DNA from: Legionella lansingensis
GTDB taxonomy: Bacteria; Pseudomonadota; Gammaproteobacteria; Legionellales; Legionellaceae
Direction of reading: 5' to 3'
DNA: 64,000 bases
NCBI RefSeq assembly: GCF_900187355.1
Contig: NZ_LT906451.1
Coordinates: 2,105,001 to 2,169,000, forward strand
A model generated the notes under the pieces. That model searched no databases. It was not told the origin of the DNA and saw only the letters and a list, made by a program, of their open reading frames with translations. Shown here in pieces: positions 34,488 to 43,227 of the stretch; the first letter of the stretch is position 1; each line of letters begins with the position of its first letter. The position numbers were made by a program, and so were the translations under genes.

Positions 34488-37173
34488 TAAAGGTAACCGC
34501 TCTCCCCATCCTAATGTATCGACGTCTCGCCCCCACGATTTATTCGCAGGGTTGACCGCGGGATCCATCGATCTGGAAATATCACCGGAGCCCGCGGTCA
34601 ACCCTGCGAATAAATCGTGGGGGCGGGACGTCGGAATAGGGGGAGCGTTTACTAATAAAGAAGAACTCTTAGCGTTAATGCAGAACGGAGCCACGGTTAT
34701 CACACCTAATAACCGTCTTAGCAATGAATTGCTGCATGATTTCGCAGTCGCGTTTCCTAAATCTGCTCAGAAGAAGCCAATCTGCTTACCTTATACTGCT
34801 TTCCTTCTACATTCTTTCAAGACATTTTGGCATAAGTATTCACGGAATAACCATCCGCTGCTGCTTACAGAACTCCAATGCCGTTATCTATGGCGCCAAA
34901 TTATTGCGACAAAACAAACTGAAGTAAATCGAGGCTTGTTAAATGCTATTCATGAGGCTTGGACAAGGTGTCATTTATGGATGCTGGATTTAAACCATTC
35001 TGTCTTTGCCTACAATTTGCAAACGAGGCAATTTCAACAATGGGCACAGCAATTCCTTAGAGAGCTGGATTGTCTTGGAGCAATAACAGAAGCTCAATTA
35101 GCCCCGTATCTATGTAGTCAAAACAGCGCGTTTAGTGTCAGCCAACTCGTATGGGTCTGTTTTGACGATTACACTCCACAGCAAAAAAAGTTACAACACT
35201 ATCTCAATGATCAGGGTTGCATGCTATATCATTATGATTTGGCTACACAAGCAACCAATCTTTACCAATATGCAGCAAAAAATGAAGAGGATGAATATCA
35301 GCAACTCTTTTGTTGGTTAAAAGAACGGTTGGCCTGTGGCGAAAGACGACTCGGAGTAGTCATCCCAGACTTAGAGAAAAAATCGTCCTATTTGCATCGT
35401 ACCTTGCAACAACATTTCCCTCAAACTACATTTAACATCTCTTTAGGGAAGCCATTAGCAGAGTACCCTTTGGTGGCTCATGCACTTAATTATCTTCAGC
35501 TCGATGGGAAAATGCTCGATGTCCATCAAGCTCGCTTGTTATTGCATTCCCCTTTTATTGCTTACTCCCAGACTGAATTACTAGCAAGAGCGCAGATATT
35601 GGAGAACAGTACAACGCTAGCGGAACCAACGTTCGAACAAAGCGCTTTTGTTGCTGAATTAAAGGCTATAGCACCTAAGCTGGCCCATGCATTAACAGAA
35701 GTTATTCCTTATCCTAAAGAAGCGAGTATTCAAGGTTGGATAAACGCATTTCATTTAAGGCTAAGATCCTTGGGATTTCCGGGTGAACTTGAGCTTAATT
35801 CAGTGACTTATCAATGTTATCAACGTTTTTTAATGCTATTTGAAGAGTTCAAGCAATTAGCATTAATATCTCCACTGATGAAAAGAAGGGATGCTCTTGC
35901 CACATTCAAAGAATTAGCTGAGACCACTATCTTTCAGCCTAAAAATGCAAATGCTCCTATTCAAATTTTAGGCCTGCTTGAAGCCTCGGGATGCACATTT
36001 AACAGCCTATGGTTCACCGGTCTAACTGATGAGTGTTTACCACAAGGAATCAAACCCTCCGCATTTATCCCACTTACCCTCCAACGCGACAATCTGATGC
36101 CTCACGCTCATTCTGCGAAGGAATTATATTTGGCAGACAAAATGATATCACGTCTGCAAAGAGCTAGCTCTCTTGCTGTTTTCAGTTACCCACGTTTAGT
36201 AGATGATAAACCCAACATGCCCAGTCCCTTCATCACTCACCTAGCAACATTGCAACCAATGAGAGATGAAGCCAAGGCCTGCGAATCTAAACTAGAGCAT
36301 TTCTCTGAGAGCTATGTACTTCCTTTTGTGCCGGAAGAAAAGCTTGCAGGAGGAACATCCATATTAGCCAATCAGGCAAAATGCCCTTTTCGTGCCTTTG
36401 CAGCTCACCGCCTGCACCTTAAGGCTCGCATCGAAAATTCAGCGGGACCCGATCAAAGGGAACGTGGACAGGTCATTCACAAAGTCATGGAACTCTTATG
36501 GGGGGCTTTAAAAAAACAGAGCAATTTATTGGAACTTGATAATGAAGCGTTAGATAAGCATATCGAAACCTCCATTCAAACTGCATTACAACCATTAATT
36601 GCAAAGCGACCCCACTCTTTTTCAAACTTGGTACAGGCTGTGGAATTCCAGCGACTAAAGCGCCTGGTGCATGCCTGCCTAGATTGGGAACGTCAGCGTC
36701 CTCCTTTTGAAGTTGAGGCCTTAGAAGCAGCATTTACTATTCGCTTAGCTGACATGGAGTTTAATGTTCGGGTCGACAGATTAGATAAGGTTGAAGATGA
36801 CAAGTGGGTCATTGATTATAAGACCAGCCTTCCCCAAAGCCTTCCTTGGAATGAAGAACGTCCTAGCGAACCACAACTATTACTCTATGCTTTACTGGAT
36901 GAAACGATCAGCACATTATTATTCGCGCAATTAAAAGCTGGTAAGTTTACCCCGAAGGGTTTAAGTGAGAATAAAAATCCAACCTTGGGTATTGTTGGAT
37001 TAAAAAAAGACCAAAGTTGGTCAGCCCTACGTCAATACTGGTCTCTACAATTAACTCAGCTCGCTCATGAATTCGTTCAAGGGCATTGTCCACCGCGACC
37101 GAATAGTCTGGCTGTTTGCACGCAATGTGATTATCAGGCTTTATGTCGGTTTGAGGGTAATTCGAGTGAATGA
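34480..37173 (+). CDS. PD-(D/E)XK nuclease, AddB-like probable DNA repair protein with Fe-S cysteines
   Basis: 897 residues. The conserved part begins near residue 62 (LALMQNGATVITPNNRLSNE), matching the TIGR03623 group. The C-terminal RecB-type nuclease has GQVIHKVMELLW, then FNVRVDRLDKV and WVIDYKTSLPQ (DxxDYK). CPFRAF before the nuclease and CTQCDYQALC after it make a C...CxxC...C set like the 4Fe-4S clasp of AddB and Cas4. A helicase-like fold without a good Walker A precedes it. Residues 14-51 are encoded by an in-frame palindrome. No start with a good ribosome-binding site lies beyond the palindrome, so ATG 34480 is kept. Confidence 0.85.
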   Translation: MNNKGNRSPHPNVSTSRPHDLFAGLTAGSIDLEISPEPAVNPANKSWGRDVGIGGAFTNKEELLALMQNGATVITPNNRLSNELLHDFAVAFPKSAQKKPICLPYTAFLLHSFKTFWHKYSRNNHPLLLTELQCRYLWRQIIATKQTEVNRGLLNAIHEAWTRCHLWMLDLNHSVFAYNLQTRQFQQWAQQFLRELDCLGAITEAQLAPYLCSQNSAFSVSQLVWVCFDDYTPQQKKLQHYLNDQGCMLYHYDLATQATNLYQYAAKNEEDEYQQLFCWLKERLACGERRLGVVIPDLEKKSSYLHRTLQQHFPQTTFNISLGKPLAEYPLVAHALNYLQLDGKMLDVHQARLLLHSPFIAYSQTELLARAQILENSTTLAEPTFEQSAFVAELKAIAPKLAHALTEVIPYPKEASIQGWINAFHLRLRSLGFPGELELNSVTYQCYQRFLMLFEEFKQLALISPLMKRRDALATFKELAETTIFQPKNANAPIQILGLLEASGCTFNSLWFTGLTDECLPQGIKPSAFIPLTLQRDNLMPHAHSAKELYLADKMISRLQRASSLAVFSYPRLVDDKPNMPSPFITHLATLQPMRDEAKACESKLEHFSESYVLPFVPEEKLAGGTSILANQAKCPFRAFAAHRLHLKARIENSAGPDQRERGQVIHKVMELLWGALKKQSNLLELDNEALDKHIETSIQTALQPLIAKRPHSFSNLVQAVEFQRLKRLVHACLDWERQRPPFEVEALEAAFTIRLADMEFNVRVDRLDKVEDDKWVIDYKTSLPQSLPWNEERPSEPQLLLYALLDETISTLLFAQLKAGKFTPKGLSENKNPTLGIVGLKKDQSWSALRQYWSLQLTQLAHEFVQGHCPPRPNSLAVCTQCDYQALCRFEGNSSE
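34520..34633. repeat. 114-bp palindromic element inside the nuclease coding sequence
   Basis: 43-bp arms with a single mismatch (starting CGACGTCTCGCCCCCACG and ending CGTGGGGGCGGGACGTCG) enclose a 28-bp spacer. Length 114 = 38 codons, so the frame is preserved. Both strands are open through it, giving near-identical peptides (RPHDLFAGLTAGS) on plus and minus. It differs in sequence from families A-E. Confidence 0.92.
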
Positions 37174-37191
37174 TGTTCTGTGTAACTATCG

Positions 37192-37233
37192 ATCCGTTCA
37201 TGCTGAGGACGCTCCTCCTCAGCATGAACGGAT
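37192..37233. repeat. Perfect 18-bp inverted repeat ahead of the epimerase gene
   Basis: ATCCGTTCATGCTGAGGA and TCCTCAGCATGAACGGAT are perfect reverse complements around a 6-nt loop. It lies between the nuclease stop and the start of the TIGR01777 gene. It could be a terminator-like or dispersed repeat; no second copy was noticed in this window. Confidence 0.85.
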
Positions 37234-37254
37234 AATTTGAAAGGGATGCGAAAT

Positions 37255-38181
37255 ATGAAACTTTTAATTGCAGGAGCTTCAGGTTTTATTGGCACCGAAC
37301 TCGTTAATCTATTGTTACCTAAACATGATATTATCGTTGTTGGTCGTTCACAACAAAAGTTACAACATCACTTCTCTAACAAGGTCAGACAGTCGACTTG
37401 GGAAAATCTGTCTACCCTGGATGCAAAAAACTATGACGCTGTGATTAATTTATGCGGCCATAATATTGCAGCATTTCGCTGGACTGAAAAAGTTAAAAAA
37501 CTAATCATTGATTCACGGGTGGAAACAACGCATCAACTTATTAATTGGGCTACATCACAACAAGCTAAACCTCATTTTTATTGCGCCAATGCTGTGGGCA
37601 TTTATGGTGTACAAAATGATAACGATACGGATGTTTTAGATGAAGATACTGCAATTGATTTTGAACATCCCCGTGACTTTCTTAGCGAAATTGGCATACG
37701 TTGGCAGCAAGCTTTAAACCCAGCATTCGATCATGGTATGAGGGTGACAATTACCCGGTTTGGTGTGGTTTTAAAAAAGAATCAGGGAATGCTAAAAAGA
37801 TTAGCACCAAGTTTCTACTTAGGACTAGGAAGTATTCTAGGTAACGGTAAACAAATCATCTCCTGGGTGCACATTCAAGATGTTATTCGGGCCATTGAAT
37901 TCCTACTCAATCATCCAGAATTAACAGGTGTTTTTAATGTGACAGCACCTCATCCTGTTAGCCAGGAAGAGTTTGCTAGAACGTTAGCCAAAGCAATGCA
38001 TCGACCTCTTTGGTTAAGAACCCCGGCATTCATCGTACGCAGTTTGTTTGGCGAAATGGGAGAGTACTTATTGCTGAAAGGACAACGGGTTATCTCAAAA
38101 AGGTTACCCGAAGTTGGTTACCAATTCCTTAGCCCAGAATTGAGATTGGCGTTGGAAAAGGAATTTGGGGCAAAAGCATGA
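37255..38181 (+). CDS. TIGR01777 family (YfcH-like) NAD(P)-dependent epimerase
   Basis: 308 residues from ATG 37255, with GGGATG upstream. The extended-SDR Rossmann motif is LLIAGASGFIGTELVNLL. Also present are VINLCGHNIAAFRWTEKVKK, a family hallmark, and SWVHIQDVIRAIEFLL. A C-terminal DUF1731 part has PLWLRTPAFIVRSLFGEMGE. Related to SulA/YfcH proteins of unknown substrate. Its stop is embedded in a strong terminator hairpin. Confidence 0.92.
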   Translation: MKLLIAGASGFIGTELVNLLLPKHDIIVVGRSQQKLQHHFSNKVRQSTWENLSTLDAKNYDAVINLCGHNIAAFRWTEKVKKLIIDSRVETTHQLINWATSQQAKPHFYCANAVGIYGVQNDNDTDVLDEDTAIDFEHPRDFLSEIGIRWQQALNPAFDHGMRVTITRFGVVLKKNQGMLKRLAPSFYLGLGSILGNGKQIISWVHIQDVIRAIEFLLNHPELTGVFNVTAPHPVSQEEFARTLAKAMHRPLWLRTPAFIVRSLFGEMGEYLLLKGQRVISKRLPEVGYQFLSPELRLALEKEFGAKA

Positions 38182-38208
38182 ATGCTTGCATTCATGCTTT
38201 TCTTTTGT
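38172..38208 (+). terminator. Rho-independent terminator overlapping the epimerase stop
   Basis: AAAAGCATGAATG and CATTCATGCTTTT make a perfect 13-bp stem with loop CTTG, followed by CTTTTGTT. The epimerase TGA lies inside the 5' arm. The minus strand reads CTTTTG after the stem, so it may also serve the convergent gene ending at 38208. Confidence 0.85.
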
Positions 38209-38828
38209 TAGCTTACCACCCAGCGCTTCATTTCCTCCTCGAAATCGAAATCCTCATCCTCATTCCTATGAGAAAACGTGGTAGTCGATAAAATTTCTTC
38301 TGCATCAAAATCAAGCTCATGCCCCATATTAACGGAATTTTCCCATCCCTGCTGATTAACGCTGAAAACAAAATCATCATCGACCTTCTCGTACTCGTAA
38401 ACAGCCCTGTCTTCATGATTTACATCTACAGGCTCCATCAGCACATCTTCTGAGGGCGGTCTGACTTCTAGAACCTCAGGATTGAGTATATTGAGCATAC
38501 GGTCAATTATTTTGTTGACCTCTGGATCAAGTCGGTAAGATTTAAATTTTTTGAGATCCTTGATTGCTGCCTCTCTAGTGATCGCAACATAAGCCCGCGC
38601 GTTTTCAGGATCTTCAAATAGTCCTGCTTCTAGTTGTCGAGAAATATTATGTAATATGTTAAGTACACCGTCACAATATTGGCTCATCAGTTCCGGTGAA
38701 ACATTTGAATTTGAGGCAAAAAATGGATGGTTTTTAGTACCTCCAAGCTGTTTGATTTGCTTATAAGCAGGAACAACTACTTCATTCCAATAACGATTAT
38801 ATCTATCTACTATTTGTTTAAATTTCAT
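38208..38828 (-). CDS. Unrecognised acidic-tailed protein; Dot/Icm effector candidate
   Basis: 206 residues from ATG 38828 (MKFKQIVDRYNRYWNEVVVP), preceded by CAGGA. It is mostly helical and soluble. From about residue 130 it is strongly acidic (PPSEDVLMEPVDVNHEDRAV; YEKVDDDFVF), ending HRNEDEDFDFEEEMKRWVVS, a Glu block close to the C-terminus as in many Dot/Icm substrates. No signal peptide. No family recognised. Effector status is inference. It lies between two convergent or flanking genes of similar character and upstream of nothing obviously cotranscribed. Confidence 0.68.
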   Translation of the reverse strand: MKFKQIVDRYNRYWNEVVVPAYKQIKQLGGTKNHPFFASNSNVSPELMSQYCDGVLNILHNISRQLEAGLFEDPENARAYVAITREAAIKDLKKFKSYRLDPEVNKIIDRMLNILNPEVLEVRPPSEDVLMEPVDVNHEDRAVYEYEKVDDDFVFSVNQQGWENSVNMGHELDFDAEEILSTTTFSHRNEDEDFDFEEEMKRWVVS

Positions 38829-39043
38829 ATTTTTTCCTGTTGGTTCGAAAATAGAAGGAAACTCGAAGGTCGCATTTAGCCAAGGGAACAAAATATATCA
38901 TAAAAAAATATACATTGTGAATTTTTAATTAGCAAAATATGTTTTTATTATCCTTTATGGCTTTTCGTAATGCGATTGCAAAACGCCTGAGGTTCAACGC
39001 ACCGTATTTTCGTTTTTGGTTCCAGAAAAGGAGAGTGTTTACC

Positions 39044-39083
39044 AAACTGTGTCATCCCCGCGTAGGCGGGGATGACACAGTTT
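39044..39083. repeat. Family A palindrome (copy 4), perfect
   Basis: AAACTGTGTCATCCCCGC and GCGGGGATGACACAGTTT are perfect 18-bp arms around GTAG. It is the cleanest copy of family A. The rest of the 344-bp gap (38829-39172) holds only this repeat and a short open remnant on the minus strand (39082-39198). Confidence 0.9.
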
Positions 39084-39198
39084 AATGAACAGTCTCGAAA
39101 AAAGGTTTTAAGTACCAAGGAATTTTACGACCAACATCTTTGATAGGCGTATGAGTCACTCTTCCGTTGTATTTATCCACTGGATCGTGTAGATAAAT
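39082..39198 (-). pseudogene. Short coding-like remnant overlapping the 3' end of the 873-residue ankyrin gene
   Basis: In a frame different from the ankyrin ORF, 38 codons are open with no start codon: DPVDKYNGRVTHTP... to FFETVH and TAA. The composition looks like real protein. It may be the lost C-terminus of the ankyrin protein after a frameshift, or the remnant of a former neighbour. Its stop falls at the edge of the family A palindrome. Chance is not excluded. Confidence 0.25.
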
Positions 39199-41794
39199 CT
39201 ACCTTACTTCCCTCGGCTCGCCTTTCAATCAAATGACGTGCTTCTGCAATGACAGGATTGGATAACAAACTCTCATCCGAATGTTTTTCTTGCCAGAAAT
39301 CTTCATAGGAATGCAATTCCTTTTCACGCATGTAAAGCTCAAATTTTTTATAAAAGGGTCTGCCCTCGGTTTCACCCAAGATATTGATAAACTGTTCGTA
39401 AAGACCGGTTTTGGGGTTACTATAGAAGCAAATGTCAGTGAATTTCTTTTGATAAATAGGCTGAAAAGTATAAGCACTTCCAGCTATTTCAGGAATTTGC
39501 TTAAAAAGAATATCAAGAGCTACCCCCTGCGGTTCGGTTTTGGCATTATGGAGAAGCTCTACAACCTCTTGGCACTTTTCTTTGAGGATAATAATCGTTC
39601 TAACAGAGGAAAATTTTTTACTCTCAGAATGAAGCAAAGGGGCATCGCTCACTCTTGCTCCTCGCTCTGCAAGTGACAATTTAACATTGCCATCTCCTTG
39701 TTTTGCCAATGCAGCAAGTATGAGATGTCCAGTGAAACCGGTTGCTTGAAAAGTAACACTCTCACTTTCTAAGCGGGCTAAAATTCTGCTTGGGGTATCA
39801 GTGAATTCCACCTTATCAAGAGCATTGAGTAATCCTTCAAAACGAGTGGACAACTCAGGGTGTCTTTCAAGTAGGAAGTTTTTGAGGTGGGTACGCAGAA
39901 TTCCAATACCCTCATCAAAGGTACCGGCTCCCAACTTCACTTTACCTTGAGGAAAAGCAAGAACCTCATTGAGTTTCTCTCCGCCAAAAATAAAATAAAG
40001 TCGGCGTCGATACTGGAATTCATCATAATCAATTTTATAGGCACCAAGGAGCTGTCGTTGAATGTCCTCAGGGAAGTGATGTAAACCGGTGATATTAGTA
40101 ACCGTTTCTTCTTTATCATTCTTTGCCAGTACATCTGCCCCTTGTTTAAGCAGCAATTCTGTGGCCTTAAAATCTCTTGCAGCAACAGCCGTCAATAAGG
40201 GGGTATTTCCAAGGCTATCACGACTTTCAAGATCTGAATGCATCACAAGTTCGGGCAAGTAAGCCGTATGCCCATGAATAATGGCGCAATGAAGCGGCGT
40301 TTCTTTACGATGATTTGTTACTGAGACTAACTGCGGAGAATGACTAAGAAGATAATCGGGTGCAGTTCCAAGTTGGTTACTTGTAAAAGCTAAATGCAGC
40401 GCTGTGTTACCCTCCTTATCCTGGTCCTCCAAAGAATAGCCTTGTTTTGCAAACAACTCTATTAAAGCAGCATCATTGCTTTTGGCTGCAGCTAACAACG
40501 GGGTTTGGCCCAAAGCGTTATGTTGGGGAGGATTAAAATCATGCTTTAATAAACATTCAACAACCTTCTGACGCCCCTGTCTGATAGCCACAAATAATGC
40601 ATTATCACCATCATTATTTTTATGGTTTATGAGTGTCTCTGGCAAGCTCAGCAAGTACTCCACAAAAGAGGCATCACCAACTGCAGCAAGCATTAATAAT
40701 GAGTCACCATGGGCATCCACAATTGCTGGTGAAGCGCCTTTGTCGATCAACCATTTTACATTTGCTAAATTTGCTGTGGTTACCGCCTTTATTAAAGCCT
40801 CATTTTTTTCCTCAAGACTGACCGTGTCCATGAGAAGATTAGCAATATCCAAGTGTCCAGAATCTAACGCCTTTTGAAAAGCAGATTTACCTTCTTTATC
40901 CTTCGCATCCAAAGATACCCCTTGCGTCCTTAGAAAGGCAACAACGTCACCATGCCCATGTCTGGCCGCCAACATTAAGGCATTCTCACCGTTTTCATCG
41001 CTAGAATTTAAGTCCACTCCTTTTGCACTCAGAACTTTAACCAATTCTAACTGACCTCGTTTAGCGCCAATACTAATTGCGTTTTGACCTTGATTGTTTT
41101 TGGCGTGAATGTCACAACCAACCTCCAGAAGAAAATTTAACACATCGGGATGATATCGTTCCGCAGCTATCAAAAAAGGTGTATTGCCATCATGATCTCT
41201 TATTTCAGCGTTTAGCTCATTCTTATACTTATCAGAAAGATACTTGATCACGTCAATTTTATGATTGAATACCAAAAAATGTAAAAGAGACCATCCTTCA
41301 CTCGTTTGAGATGAAATTATTTCATTTTCATTCTGAAATTTGGTAATCGATTCAAGGACAGGAAGCCCACAAAGGATGATGGCAAAGAAAGCAGCCGGTA
41401 TTCTTTTCTCCTCTCCAAGACGAGAAAAGAATTGCTCAAACGGTCTGTTTCGGCCAGTTAAAAGAGCTCGTTTTCCTGAATACAGCTGCGTCTTTGCTCG
41501 TAATAACCCGGTAATTTCAGGTGCAGAGTACAAATAAGAGCATTCTAGAGGTGTGAACCCCTCATTGTCCGTTTGTTCCAAAATCGCTTGGCCGCTTTCA
41601 CCGAATTTTTCCACAACAGTAATCAATTTCGCCAAAATAGCTGGCTGGTTGAACCTAGCTGCAAGATGAGCCAAAGTTCTCCTTTTATTATCAACAGCAA
41701 GAATACTCTCCGTATCAGAATTCGCTATAATCTTTGTGAAAGCTTCCACATTCCCTTCTTCAACCGCCATCCGTAAAAGTTCCTCAGTGAGCAT
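39173..41794 (-). CDS. Multi-ankyrin-repeat protein, Dot/Icm effector candidate
   Basis: 873 residues with a GGAG site before the ATG. Roughly fifteen ankyrin units fill about residues 5-590, for example EGWSLLHFLVFNHKIDVIKY, DGNTPFLIAAERYHPDVLNF, NGENALMLAARHGHGDVVAF, GQTPLLAAAKSNDAALIELF and GNTPLLTAVAARDFKATELL. The C-terminal part of about 280 residues (from YRRRLYFIFGGEKLNEVLAF) is unique, with helical and mixed segments, and ends RRAEGSKVDLSTRSSG. No signal peptide or TM. Large ankyrin proteins in legionellae are usually translocated; that is inference here. The C-terminus may be altered (see 39082-39198). Confidence 0.88.
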   Translation of the reverse strand: MLTEELLRMAVEEGNVEAFTKIIANSDTESILAVDNKRRTLAHLAARFNQPAILAKLITVVEKFGESGQAILEQTDNEGFTPLECSYLYSAPEITGLLRAKTQLYSGKRALLTGRNRPFEQFFSRLGEEKRIPAAFFAIILCGLPVLESITKFQNENEIISSQTSEGWSLLHFLVFNHKIDVIKYLSDKYKNELNAEIRDHDGNTPFLIAAERYHPDVLNFLLEVGCDIHAKNNQGQNAISIGAKRGQLELVKVLSAKGVDLNSSDENGENALMLAARHGHGDVVAFLRTQGVSLDAKDKEGKSAFQKALDSGHLDIANLLMDTVSLEEKNEALIKAVTTANLANVKWLIDKGASPAIVDAHGDSLLMLAAVGDASFVEYLLSLPETLINHKNNDGDNALFVAIRQGRQKVVECLLKHDFNPPQHNALGQTPLLAAAKSNDAALIELFAKQGYSLEDQDKEGNTALHLAFTSNQLGTAPDYLLSHSPQLVSVTNHRKETPLHCAIIHGHTAYLPELVMHSDLESRDSLGNTPLLTAVAARDFKATELLLKQGADVLAKNDKEETVTNITGLHHFPEDIQRQLLGAYKIDYDEFQYRRRLYFIFGGEKLNEVLAFPQGKVKLGAGTFDEGIGILRTHLKNFLLERHPELSTRFEGLLNALDKVEFTDTPSRILARLESESVTFQATGFTGHLILAALAKQGDGNVKLSLAERGARVSDAPLLHSESKKFSSVRTIIILKEKCQEVVELLHNAKTEPQGVALDILFKQIPEIAGSAYTFQPIYQKKFTDICFYSNPKTGLYEQFINILGETEGRPFYKKFELYMREKELHSYEDFWQEKHSDESLLSNPVIAEARHLIERRAEGSKVDLSTRSSG

Positions 41795-41881
41795 TATTGG
41801 GCTCCTACGACTATATATTTCTTAATTATAGTGGTTAGAGGAAGTAAATCTGGACTCGATATTAATTTGACAAATCAAAAC

Positions 41882-41912
41882 CGAATTACCGTGGCTTGAC
41901 CACGGTAATTCG
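41882..41912. repeat. Hairpin repeat family D (copy 1)
   Basis: CGAATTACCGTGG and CCACGGTAATTCG pair perfectly around CTTGA. The preceding CAAATCAAAA is also shared with copy 2 at 52122-52152. It lies just after epmA on the minus strand. Confidence 0.85.
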
Positions 41913-41936
41913 CTGTTATAAAGGAATGATTAGACC

Positions 41937-42887
41937 TTAAGCCCTTGAAAAATCAAAAGCTAAGACACCTGCAATGCTTGACTCTTGAAGAGCTAAGGCT
42001 AGTAATCTGTCTACCCCTAAGGCAACCCCGCTACAAGACGGCAAACCATGTTCTAAGGCTTGTAGCAAAAAGTCATCAGGAGCTGGAAGAGGTAAACCCT
42101 TTTGATTACGAATAGCCAGCTCGCATTTAAAACGAGAGGCCTGAGCGTCAGCGTCAGTCAGCTCATGAAAACCGTTAGCAAGCTCTACTCCTTTAAAATA
42201 GACTTCAAAGCGCTCGGCCACATCGTGATGAATTTTAGCCAAAGACGCTTGTGATACTGGAAAATCATAGACAGCAACAGGTACCTGTTCTTTACCCAGC
42301 TCGGGCTCAATCACATGGCTCATAAGAAGAAATAAATACTGATCGTTGTCGCCCTCTTCCGGCGGCAGAACATTATCCAATTGATAACGGTGCAGAATTT
42401 TTTTTAGTTCGGGGATAGTTACAGTGAACGGGTCAAAATCACAAATTTCAAGAAAACTGTCGCGGTAAGTTTTTCGCAGCATGGGTTTCACTTGTAAAAT
42501 AAGCTGCAAAAGAGCATCCACTTCATTCATAAGTGCATGGTGATCAATGCCTAATTGATACCATTCTAACAAAGTAAATTCCGGATTATGCCATCGACCC
42601 AACTCATCATCGCGAAAGACGCGTGCAAGCTGGAAAATGGGACCACTGCCAGTAGCTAATAAGCGCTTCATGTGGTATTCAGGAGAAGTCTGTAAACAAT
42701 AGGTTTCGCCACGAAAGATTGCTTTGATATTCGCAAGGTAAACGTCCGTAACACCAAAACGAGCCATCCCGGGGGTCTCTACTTCCAGATACCCGCGCTG
42801 TTGGAAAAATTGGCGGATTTGCGCAATAAGCTGGGCACGTTTTCTCAGTGTTTTAATGGAGGCTGATGATTGCCAAAGTTCCTGCAT
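41937..42887 (-). CDS. epmA: Elongation factor P-(R)-beta-lysine ligase
   Basis: 316 residues, a stand-alone class II lysyl-tRNA-synthetase-like catalytic domain without anticodon domain. Motif 1 is near VETPGMARFG; motif 2 is FRDDELGRWHNPEFTLLEW; motif 3 is GVALGVDRLLALAL. It attaches beta-lysine to a Lys of EF-P, aiding polyproline translation. Its ATG overlaps the stop of the SufT gene by 1 nt, so it is probably expressed from the suf operon. Complete and of normal length. Confidence 0.95.
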   Translation of the reverse strand: MQELWQSSASIKTLRKRAQLIAQIRQFFQQRGYLEVETPGMARFGVTDVYLANIKAIFRGETYCLQTSPEYHMKRLLATGSGPIFQLARVFRDDELGRWHNPEFTLLEWYQLGIDHHALMNEVDALLQLILQVKPMLRKTYRDSFLEICDFDPFTVTIPELKKILHRYQLDNVLPPEEGDNDQYLFLLMSHVIEPELGKEQVPVAVYDFPVSQASLAKIHHDVAERFEVYFKGVELANGFHELTDADAQASRFKCELAIRNQKGLPLPAPDDFLLQALEHGLPSCSGVALGVDRLLALALQESSIAGVLAFDFSRA

Positions 42888-43222
42888 TAATAAAAAATCC
42901 CCAGCTCAAGACGTGCTGCTTCTGTCATTCGCTCCTGTGTCCAAGGGGGATCCCACACCAATTCGACAGTACAGTCGTTTACTCCTTCAACTTGATTGAC
43001 TGTCTGTTCAACGGTTCCTGGGAAGGTTTGGGCTACAGGACACCCAGGTGTGGTTAGCGTCATTTGTATATGAACATGTTGTTCTTCATTAATAGCAATG
43101 TCGTAAATTAACCCCAGATCATAAATATTTACTGGTATTTCAGGATCAAACACAGTTCTCAAAGCGGTAATCACCTTTTCTTTCAGAACGTCATCATCCT
43201 CTTTTTTTCTAAACCCAAACAT
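42887..43222 (-). CDS. sufT: MIP18/DUF59 family Fe-S maturation protein (SufT type)
   Basis: 111 residues from ATG 43222 (MFGFRKKEDDDVLKEKV), the start with best spacing from GGAG; a GTG/ATG slightly upstream is possible. The signature is VFDPEIPVNIYDLGLIYDI, with TTPGCPVAQTFPG holding the conserved Cys and VELVWDPPWT near the end. DUF59 proteins help deliver clusters to apoproteins. It directly follows sufU. Cytosolic. Confidence 0.92.
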   Translation of the reverse strand: MFGFRKKEDDDVLKEKVITALRTVFDPEIPVNIYDLGLIYDIAINEEQHVHIQMTLTTPGCPVAQTFPGTVEQTVNQVEGVNDCTVELVWDPPWTQERMTEAARLELGIFY

Positions 43223-43227
43223 CACCA

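Noticed and set aside
34425-34724. A minus-strand gene overlapping the nuclease start
   Set aside because: It is open only because the 114-bp palindrome reads the same on both strands; it has no ribosome-binding site or family match.
38959-39086. A plus-strand 42-codon ORF (MAFRNAIAKRLRF...)
   Set aside because: Low-complexity basic composition, runs straight through the family A palindrome, and has no ribosome-binding site.
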